DNA of 64,000 nt from Hippopus hippopus (lineage: Eukaryota; Mollusca; Bivalvia; Cardiida; Cardiidae): contig OX328096.1 in the NCBI GenBank assembly GCA_946811185.2, forward strand, positions 37,026,011 through 37,090,010, written 5' to 3'. Made by a program: the position numbers and the translations under genes. Position 1 is the first letter of the stretch. Every line of letters starts with the position of its first letter. The notes under the pieces were generated by a model. The model saw nothing but the letters and a program-made list of their open reading frames with translations, did no database searches and had not been told where the DNA came from. Positions 56,771 through 64,000 of this stretch are shown piece by piece.

Positions 56771-57210
56771 GTACCTTTAGACACTTCCTTTCACGAAATA
56801 TCCTTTAGTGACCAGTTTCGAAGCACCTTAGTAGTAGCCTTGCGATTCATTGGTTCACGGTAGTTACAGTCTTAAGGCCAAACTCTGTAGGGAGTTTAGA
56901 AACTGGCGGTTTGATTTTCTTTCGATATTATTTGTAGTTGTGGCAATTTGTGGCTCATTTGGTACTTCGATCGCTGAAGAAAGAATTTCCGGGAATACAC
57001 ATGCAGGGCTTTTTTTCCAGAAAATGGGGAGGGGCCTCAGCCTTTCATTTTGGGAAATTCAAGTGTGATTTTCAGCCAAATTGGGAAAAAGCAGACTGAC
57101 TTTCAAGGTACATCGTCAAACAAATTGATGGCAATGTACATACATACAGTAAATAGAAAGCTGCAACGACTTAATAATTGAAACACATTTAACAGTTACG
57201 CTCTAAGTGC
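56771..57210. other. No gene recognised
   Basis: A 72-codon frame at 56850-57068 has no motif. It would be a candidate place for UQCRC2 exon 1, but no convincing targeting peptide with a donor site was seen. Confidence 0.4.
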
Positions 57211-57639
57211 TTAAACCATGGCCAAATATCTCACAGTATTTACACAAATAGGCTTATAGCCCTTTTTAACACTACTGTGGTACACCCATGGGTGCCAGAG
57301 TTCATACTTCAGCAGAACTGCTTTCCAGCCAAGATATGATTCAAGGGAATCATTATCTATGTAAGTTACAGGGCTAGGCTTGGATATTATGTCTGGGTAT
57401 GTAGAGTTTGCATCATCTGCAGGAGTAATGATTGTCTGTTGTTCAGACAACTGGAGATCGGCGATGTCTGACGAACCTGGCACTTCAGATTGAGACTTAG
57501 TATGTGGAGATTTGATTACCTTTAGAGTGATTGGCAAGGAATTTGAACGTTTAACGCCGAAGGTAAAAAGGCTGCGCTGGCCTTTATTGTCTGCAGCCCT
57601 TTTAACAAATTTTTTGTGATATTTCCCATTTTTTGACAT
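57211..57639 (-). CDS. Uncharacterised 142-residue frame, possibly hAT/TTF-finger N-terminus
   Basis: ATG at 57639, stop after MV at 57211. The N-terminus is basic (MSKNGKYHKKFVKRAADNKG) followed by QRSLFTFGVKRS, a style seen at the start of TTF-type zinc-finger and hAT-related proteins. The C-terminus holds WHPWVYHSSVKKGYKPICVN, faintly like the start of a TTF finger, but only one Cys is present. No transposase core follows. Could be a truncated transposon gene or a chance frame; I do not assign a function. Confidence 0.3.
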   Translation of the reverse strand: MSKNGKYHKKFVKRAADNKGQRSLFTFGVKRSNSLPITLKVIKSPHTKSQSEVPGSSDIADLQLSEQQTIITPADDANSTYPDIISKPSPVTYIDNDSLESYLGWKAVLLKYELWHPWVYHSSVKKGYKPICVNTVRYLAMV

Positions 57640-58194
57640 GTTTTACGTGGATATGGCGTGTTTCTTTTTTTTTTCTCAAATACTTTTATGGCAACTGAGT
57701 TAGAATATGTTCTGCAATGTTAGGTTAAGACAACTTGTTTTATCAACTGTAAGGTTTTATAAAAGATAAACTATTATATAACAGGTCAAAGGAATTTAAC
57801 ATTGAATGATAGGGAAATGACAGCCATAATGTTCTTATCCAAAAAGGAAATTGAGTCGGGGGCAAACAATGAATAAATAATGTTTTAAGTAGTTTCTAAA
57901 AGGAATAAGTATATTGATCATTAAAATGATAAAAAGATATAAAATATTTTCATTTGTCTAATACAGATCGACATGGTTTTTTATTTTATTAATCTTTTGG
58001 ATTGTTAAGATACTGTTATTTCCTCCTGTAACTCCACCCACATCCGGTTTTTTATGTCCGTCTAAACTTCTTCTCAAAGTCTGACAACTTCTCCCCATTT
58101 TGAAAACTTCTCCCAATTCTCAGACTAGGGAGAAGTGACTTCTCCCCAAATTCTTAGAGTTGGCAGAGGCCTGTTTATGGCCAATAGTCTTCTT
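57640..58194. other. No gene recognised
   Basis: AT-rich with a cluster of ACTTCTCCC repeats at 58085-58155. Confidence 0.45.
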
Positions 58195-58560
58195 GTTAGA
58201 GAAGTATTACTGCATGATTTGATATGAATTTGTCTATTAGAGTAGCAGGTAACTTTAACACTTGTCATTTTTTGCTAGATAAGTGGATAAATAACTTTAT
58301 TATGTTTTCATAGATGACTTGCCAGTTTGATAAGCCATTAATAAACCGAGCAATATGCATCCCATTTGATTCTGATTGTGTTTATTAAAGCCCATATTTT
58401 AGCCAGATGCAGGCAAGCTAATTTATATGAAGCTTCAGGTAATAATCTGATGTGTCAGACTGACGCTTGGGCAGATATTTTTGAGTGTCAAAAATGGGTC
58501 ATTTCAAATATGCAAGGCTCAAAAACTGGGCTCTGGGGTCAAATGAGAACCCCAGATTTT
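58195..58560 (+). repeat. Inverted-repeat pair around UQCRC2 exons, left member
   Basis: GAGAAGTATTACTGCATG, TAGCAGGTAACTTT, AAGCCCATATTT and GGGTCATTTCAAA recur in order, reverse-complemented, at 61783-62132. A dispersed repeat in opposite orientations. Confidence 0.65.
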
Positions 58561-58644
58561 GACTACTTTTTGCCTTCCCATCTGGTATATTACATTGTAT
58601 AACTATATTAACATTTTTTATTGCACAGGTTCTCTCTTTTTCAG

Positions 58645-58710
58645 CATGGACGTTTATACTGCTCAGCTGCATATGCTAAGAATCCTTCAGCTCCACTGAC
58701 AAAATACATG
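58645..58710 (+). CDS. UQCRC2: UQCRC2 (complex III core protein 2) exon, N-terminal region
   Basis: A 66-bp exon after the acceptor TCTCTCTTTTTCAG and before the donor ATG|GTACAT. It is phase 0 at the 3' side and joins in frame to the exon at 61138. It encodes 22 residues, HGRLYCSAAYAKNPSAPLTK then YM. Arg, Tyr, Ser and Ala content fits the end of a mitochondrial targeting peptide and the first mature residues. Identification rests on the following exon. Exon 1 with the start codon was not found; it may lie upstream of this exon, in or beyond the window. Confidence 0.65.
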
Positions 58711-58860
58711 GTACATTTTTCTTTGATATATGCATACTTTTTCCCCTTCATATCATAACATCACTATATTATACATCATGAATGGAAACATATTCATATG
58801 AATTTGCAAAGATTTAGTGATATAAAATAAGATTTTAGGAAGTATTAAGTATGTGCTAGT

Positions 58861-59902
58861 TAGCTCCACTGGCCGAAGGACAGCGGGCTTATGTCATGGT
58901 CCGTTGTCCATCGTGCGTCTGTCCGTCAGTCCGTCAGCTTTTATTTTAACCATCTTCTTCTCTGAAACTACCCATCCAATTTTGATGAAACTTCACAGAA
59001 ATGATCCTGCCATGGTCCTCTTCAGAATATCTTGAAAGAATTTGATTCCTTCAAAAACTCTGATTGCCATGGCAACAAAACTTAAAAATATTGGAAATCT
59101 TTGAAAATCTTCTTGTCTGAAACCATAAGGCCTACGGCTACCAAATTTGGCACATAGCTTTGTCTAGTGGGCCTCTATCAAGTTCCTTCAAATTATAGCC
59201 CTGGGGTCAAATTTGACCCCGCCCCGGGGGTCACAAGTTTTACATGGGCTTATTTAGGGAAAACTTTAGAAATCTCCCCGTACCTAGCCATAAGGCCTAG
59301 GGCTACCAAATTTTGCATGTGGCTTTATCTAGTGAGCCTCTACCAAGAGTGCCCAAATTATAGCCGTTGGGTCAAATTTGACCCCACCCTGGGGGTCACA
59401 AGTTTTACATGGGCTTATTTAGGGAAAACTGTAGAAATCTTCTTGTTACTGACCATAAGACATAGGGCTACCAAATTTTGCATGTGGCTTTATCTAGTGG
59501 GCCTCTACCAAGAGTGCCCAAATTATAGCCCTGGGGTCAAAATTGGCTCTGCCCCGGGGGTCACAAGTTTTACATGGGCTTATATAGAGAAAACTTAAGA
59601 AATCTCCCTGTACTTATTCATAAAGCGTAGGGCTACCAAATTTCGCATGTAGCTATATCTAGAGGGCCTTCACCAAGAGTGTGTAAATTAAGCCCTAGAA
59701 TGGAATTTGATTCATCCCGAGGGGTCAGAAGTTTTACATGGGGTTATATAGTGAAATCTTTAGAAATCTTATTGTTACTAACCATATGAACTAGGGCTAC
59801 CAATTTTAGTCCTGTCTCAGGGGTCTTATGTTCAAAACCAATTGGCCAAGTATTATGATGTTGTTAGCCAGTGGAGCGATACAGGGCCATCATGGCCCTC
59901 TT
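58861..59902 (+). repeat. Hairpin-ended tandem-array element, family B, copy 2 (intronic)
   Basis: The head is TAGCTCCACTGGCCGAAGGA with stem CTGGCC/GGACAG (one mismatch). A short CCGT leader and about four 165-bp units like copy 1 follow, ending AGCCAGTGGAGCG and GGGCCATCATGGCCC (59884-59898). It lies within the UQCRC2 intron, on the same strand as the gene. The 143-codon frame is an array artefact. Confidence 0.75.
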
Positions 59903-59923
59903 GTTTTTTTTTTTGTTTTTTTG

Positions 59924-59975
59924 TGAACTGGCTGAAAGCCAGCAGAGCTTATGTCATGGCATGGTTTCCGTTGTC
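59924..59975 (+). repeat. Family B head only, copy 3
   Basis: ACTGGCTGAAAGCCAGCAGA and GCTTATGTCATGGCATGG: the head hairpin with both stem arms changed in a matching way (CTGGCT/AGCCAG). No array follows; the copy stops after about 60 bp, directly downstream of copy 2. Confidence 0.6.
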
Positions 59976-60164
59976 TGACTGTTAGTCTTTTTCTTGTTTA
60001 CACGATTAAGTCTGCAATTGTGGTCAGATTTTCATGAAACTCATATAGTTAATTTATATCATTTATAGCTTGAACCCTTTTGTCGAAAGAAATCTGTTGA
60101 TAAGTAAGGGAAAAGTAGCCATTTACAGTTAAAAATTAACGTTTCTTGTTTACACAATGAAAAG

Positions 60165-60256
60165 TCCTCGAAAAACCCAGTGGATTAAGCGTGGCTCGAA
60201 CCCGAGGCCTCCAGGCTACTAGTCCTACACTTTACCACTGAGCCACATAGGACCCC
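60165..60256 (-). repeat. SINE head fragment
   Basis: On the minus strand GTGGCTCAGTGGTAAAGTGT and CGGGTTCGAGCCACGC are A- and B-box sequences. The tail is absent. Confidence 0.6.
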
Positions 60257-60522
60257 AAGACAACTTTAGAGAACGTATAGAAAATCGTGGCAGATCTTGA
60301 GTAGATTTGTTATAGTTTCGAGAGAAATGGCTAAAACTTGTAACTAAACATACCGAAAGCGCATGGAAGCGCTGGAAATAGCAGTAATACAAAAATGATA
60401 CAATAAAATCATGGAGTTCCCTGCTATTTTTCTTTAAATCGTGGACATCGTGACTGACTGTAAAAGCAGCATAAGCAGTTCAAAATCTGACATTTGTTTT
60501 GGTTGTAGTGGCGAATCTGTTA

Positions 60523-60756
60523 TTGAATTGATTGAATGGTGTTTTACGCCGCTTTCAACATTATTTCAGTCATATCAGGGCGACAACTCACATTTTCATG
60601 AATTTCCTGGGTTTCACCGGGACTAGGCTAGGGCTCTGAAATGTCTTGCCCAAGGACACTCCCATGAAAAACCCAGTCGATCCAGTGAGGCTCGAACCCG
60701 GGGCCTCCAGGTCACAAGTCCCACACTTTACCACTGAGCCACGCAGGACGCAGCGA
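60523..60756 (-). mobile_element. tRNA-derived SINE in the UQCRC2 intron
   Basis: Minus strand: GTCCTGCGTGGCTCAGTGGT (A box), CCCCGGGTTCGAGCCTCACT (B box), a body of about 120 bp, then GATATGACTGAAATAATG, GGCGTAAAACACCATTC and a CAAT-type tail at 60523. Closely related head to 60165-60256. Confidence 0.8.
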
Positions 60757-61137
60757 ATCTTCAAATCCGGGCCAACCATTCAATAATGAAATGAGAACCT
60801 ATTTTTTTTTGTTCTTATTCATTAGCAGTCATACACCTTGATTTTAATGGTTTCTACAGTGTAGAGATAAGATAAATTCTGTAAAAAAAGTTGTCTTTTT
60901 GGATCATTTTCTTATAAGTATTCATGAAAGTTATTTGGCAACATTGAATAATGGATAATGACGGTGTATGCCAATTTTGAGACAACCCCTAATAAAGTTA
61001 CAAGGTCCGATTTACAACTCCTACGTCCACCTCGGGTTACACATGTCTAATAAAAGGAAAGCTGGTATAAATTTATTTTATATTATTTGATAGCTTTGTG
61101 GTTTATGTTTATTATTGTATTGCATTTCATTTTGTAG

Positions 61138-61281
61138 GAGGAAATGAATGGTGTGAATGTGATAGTTGAAAGTGAGCTGGCTCCAGTATGCCGCCTGACA
61201 TTGGCAGTTAAAGCAGGTGCAAGAAATGAGTTGCTCAGTGAACAAGGTGTTACTCATGCTTTGAGATACCTTCCAGGGCTG
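61138..61281 (+). CDS. UQCRC2: UQCRC2 (complex III core protein 2) exon
   Basis: A 144-bp exon bounded by TTTTGTAG and CTG|GTAAGC, open throughout (48 codons, phase 0 at both ends). It reads EEMNGVNVIVESELAPVCRL, then TLAVKAGARNELLSEQGVTH and ALRYLPGL. The pattern NGxxVxxxEx4PxxRxxLxVKAGxRxE...GxTHxLR is the start of the M16-like fold of core protein 2 of cytochrome bc1. The peptidase HxxEH found in catalytic M16 relatives is replaced by THALR, as in UQCRC2. The protein sits on the matrix side of complex III. The next intron runs out of the window with no further exon recognised. Confidence 0.8.
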
Positions 61282-61782
61282 GTAAGCCTCTACAAAACTC
61301 CAAACAAGTTGTATCTTTATTCTAAATTCATTATGTATACTCTCCTGAAGTTTTGAGGGTTTCAAGGATCAGATGGTCCATAGGCATAGATTTGTGTCCA
61401 ATTCTGCCTCTACAGTTTTAGCTGAAATGTTAATATGTGTTTCATCTAGGCTACATGATTGCAGGAATCACTTTTGTAAATAATCCCCCACATTTCCTGA
61501 CACTTTGCGGTAGTGGTTGGCTGATGATCGACTATAGTCAAAAGTCATTTGGTTTCGGCTTCCGATTGCGATAATCGATTGAGAAATCTTGGAATTGACT
61601 GTAGTCGGTACCAGAACTCGCTCGGTCCCAAAACATGAATACAGGTTTGGTTTTGTGACTAATTAATCACACTCTTGGATTCAACATGGTGGACAACAAA
61701 CACGAAAAGTGGCTGTAAAAATGAGCAAGAAACTTTTGTCCACAGTTGTCTTGAGAAAACTTGACAACTCAGCAGGGTTCTC
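61282..61782. other. Intronic sequence; possible hAT-like fragment
   Basis: 61500-61680 has GATCGACTATAGTC, GCGATAATCGATTG and TTGACTGTAGTCGG, subterminal-like repeats resembling hAT ends. Uncertain. Confidence 0.35.
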
Positions 61783-62132
61783 ATTGACCCCCGGACCCCA
61801 GGTTTTGACGCTTGGAAGTTTGAAATGACCCGTCTCTGACATTCAAAAATGTCTGCGGAAATGTCAATCTAACGCATAAAATTATCGTCTAAAGCTTCAT
61901 ATTAATTAGCTTGCATGCATCCAGCAGAAATATGGGCTTCAATGAACATGATCAGTATCACATGCAAAGGACACACTCGGCTCTGTTTATCACAGGTAAT
62001 CAAGCTGCTGAGTGATTTATGAAAATGTAATAAAGGTGTTAATCCTCTTGTGTAAAGTGACAGATTTGAAAGTTACCTGCTATTCTAAATGACAAATTCA
62101 TGTCAGACCATGCAGTAATACTTCTCCAAAAA
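61783..62132 (-). repeat. Inverted-repeat pair around UQCRC2 exons, right member
   Basis: Reverse-complement partner of 58195-58560, about 75 percent alike by eye. Confidence 0.65.
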
Positions 62133-62504
62133 TTAATTGACATGAAAAATAGGTTGCCGAAAAAAACATGAAAACCCATGACACTATACAAAGGTCAGTG
62201 TGGCATCGTCTGATCAGAGGCACTTCAAACTATCTTCTCATCTTTATTAATGAATTTAAGCAGTGAATTTGCACAAATATCTCAATAAAACAATAAGTGG
62301 AAGCTAAAACCTCTGTTCATAAGTGAAAATAATGGTTGTTTCATGAAATGAAAATATAGATCAATAACAGAAAGGGAGGGGGGTTGGAAGGACACTGGAG
62401 GTTAGGCCTTCTTGTCTTACAGTGATAGTACTGAAATAAGTGTTAAAGAAGGTGGTATTGGACACTAATACAAAGAAAGAAAACAAGTATAAAAGAACCC
62501 TCTT
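62133..62504. other. No gene recognised
   Basis: AT-rich intronic or intergenic sequence, no motif seen. Confidence 0.5.
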
Positions 62505-62634
62505 ATGGATGTGACCTTCATTTTCTCCCTTTTCCACAATGTTCTATGCTTTGGAATATAAATTCAGTCATTCGAGCCACAGTTTAATTGTTGTCTGCAA
62601 ATGCTTCAAATATGAACAAGTCTGAATTTTTTAT
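62505..62634. repeat. Palindromic TTAA-type MITE, half copy
   Basis: ATTTTCTCCCTTTTCCACAA, TTGTTGTCTGCAAATGCTTC and GAACAAGTCTGAAT are present; cut by the array element that follows. Confidence 0.5.
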
Positions 62635-62985
62635 CCCCCGCCAAAGGCGGAAGGATATAGTTTAAGCATTGTCCGTCCTTCCGTCCAGGAGAATATCTTC
62701 TATACCATTGGACAGAATTTCGTGAAACTATACGTGTGTACAATAACCCATTCTGCTGATGTACTTTTTTTTTTTTTATTCAGTGCAAAGTGGCCAACTG
62801 AAAGCGATTTTTTAAGTTACGCAGTCAAGTAAATTTTTGTTGTTTTGAGTCTTATCTTGAAAACTATACAGAGATTTTACATCGAACTTGTCACATAGAT
62901 CTATCAACCACCATTAGGAAATGCAGGACAACAAGTTTCACCCAGAAACACCACATGCAACACCACAGTTATATACCCTTGTTTT
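62635..62985 (+). repeat. Tandem-array element family E, head and first unit
   Basis: The hairpin CCGCC-AAA-GGCGG (62638-62650), GGATATAG, a leader GTCCGTCCTTCCGTCC and one unit (GAATTTCGTGAAACTATACG). No further units; family A begins next. Confidence 0.6.
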
Positions 62986-62986
62986 T

Positions 62987-64000
62987 AGCTCACCTGAGCA
63001 CGAAGTGCTCATGGTGAGCTATTGTGATTGTCCTGCGTCCGTCGTCCGTCATCAACTCTTACCTTGTGTACACTCTAGAGGCCACATTTTCAGTCCGATA
63101 CTTGTGAAACTTGGTCAGAATGTTTGTCTTGATGATATGTTGGACGAGTTCGAAAATGGGTCATGTGGGGTCAAAAACTAGGTCACTTGGTCAAATCTTA
63201 GAAAAACCTAATGTGTACGCTCTAGAGGCCACATTTTCAGTCCGATACTCATGAAACTTGGTCAGAATGAATGCCTTGATGATATCTCGGATGAGTTTAA
63301 AATGGGTCATGTGGGGTCAAAAACTAGGTCACTAGGTTAAATCTTAGAAAAACTTGTGTACGCTCTTGAGGCCACATTTTCTGTCCAATACTCCTGAAAG
63401 TTGGTCAGAATGTTTGTCTTTATGATATCTTGGAAGAGTTCGGAAATGGGCCATGTCGGGTCTAAAACTAGGTCACCAGGTCAAATCTTAGAAAAACCTT
63501 GTGTATGCTCTAGAGGCCACATTTTCAGTCCAATACTCTTGAAAGTTGGTCAGAATGTTTGTCTTGATGATTTCTCGGATGAGTTCGAAAATGGGCCATT
63601 CGGGTCAAAAACTAGGTCACCAGGTCAAATCTTAGAAAAACCTTGTGTAAGCTCTAGAGGCCACATTTTCAGTCCAATACTCTTGAAAGTTGGTCAGAAT
63701 GTTTGTCTTGAAGACATCTCTGACAAATTTGAAAACGGGCCATGTTGAGTCAAAAACTAGGTCACAAGGTCAAATCTTAAAAAAACCTTGTGTATGCTCT
63801 AGAGGCCACATTTTCAGTCCAATACTCTTGAAAGGTGGTCAGAATGTTTGTCTTGATGATATCTGGGATGAGTTCGAAAATGGGCCATGTTGGGTCAAAA
63901 ACTAGGTCACCAGGTCAAATCTTAGAAAAACCTTGTGTAAGCTCTTGAGGCCACATTTTCAGTCCAATACTCTTGAAAGTTGGTCAGAATGTTTGTCTTG
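62987..64000 (+). repeat. Tandem-array element, family A, copy 2 (runs off the window)
   Basis: The head is a long hairpin: TGAGCAC-GAA-GTGCTCA (62995-63011) inside AGCTCACC/GGTGAGCT. The leader is GCGTCCGTCGTCCGTC. At least six well-preserved units of about 144-145 bp follow. Because 144 is a multiple of three, a 48-residue periodic frame stays open; it is not a protein gene. Confidence 0.85.

Noticed and set aside
59167..59598. 143-codon frame, and the similar 102-codon frame at 46713-47021
   Set aside because: Both lie within family B array units with a 165-bp period; open by repeat length, not coding.
63401..63905. Long periodic open frames (48-residue repeats) near the right edge
   Set aside because: They come from a 144-145 bp tandem array. 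The same unit occurs at 18.9-20.2 kb with stops and shifts, so there is no sign of protein selection.

Overview
This is gene-poor, AT-rich eukaryotic nuclear DNA, most probably from a bivalve mollusc. The host-gene exons carry spliceosomal GT-AG borders and there are no operons. The transposon mix supports a mollusc: Penelope-like and I/Nimb-like retrotransposons, tRNA-derived SINEs, Tc1, pogo, hAT-like and Harbinger-like DNA transposons, TTAA-ended MITEs, and repeats with (CCGT)n leaders and 145-165 bp tandem arrays. The species call is inference from repeat style, not from a marker gene.

Layout. 0.1-3.7 kb: an inverted-repeat pair around otherwise blank DNA. 3.9-12.9 kb: a degenerate Penelope-like element (PLE) on the minus strand, split in two by a 5.47 kb non-LTR retrotransposon with a 9-bp target duplication. 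13.2-14.7 kb: a decayed Tc1 element. 15-18.9 kb: SINEs and nested MITEs. 18.9-20.2 kb: a tandem array. 20.35-21.9 kb: a nearly intact second Tc1 element. 23.7-26.5 kb: a 0.93 kb direct duplication. 29-40.1 kb: two almost identical Harbinger-like elements in opposite orientation, one carrying a later 1.46 kb hAT-like insertion. Between them lies a PHD-like first exon framed by another inverted repeat. 40-43.4 kb: promoter-like site clusters and many copies of a palindromic TTAA-ended MITE. 43.9-46 kb: a pogo-type transposase with a C-terminal PHD finger and one in-frame stop. 46-47.3 and 58.9-59.9 kb: two copies of a hairpin-ended tandem-array element. 52.7-54.7 kb: another tandem-array family. 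58.6-61.3 kb: two short plus-strand exons of the mitochondrial complex III core protein 2 gene (UQCRC2), whose 2.4 kb intron is largely repeats. 62.6-64 kb: two more array elements, the last running off the window.

The only convincing cellular gene is the UQCRC2-like one; the PHD-like exon may be host or transposon cargo. Everything else recognisable is mobile DNA, mostly broken: both reverse transcriptases have lost an active-site aspartate, the LINE endonuclease is half deleted, and three of the DNA transposases carry stops or frameshifts. The most interesting pattern is that several unrelated tandem-array families share one design: a leading hairpin with a GAA or AAA loop, a (CCGT)n-type leader, then an array of about 145-165 bp units. 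Identity, copy number and age statements come from reading by eye, not from alignment software.
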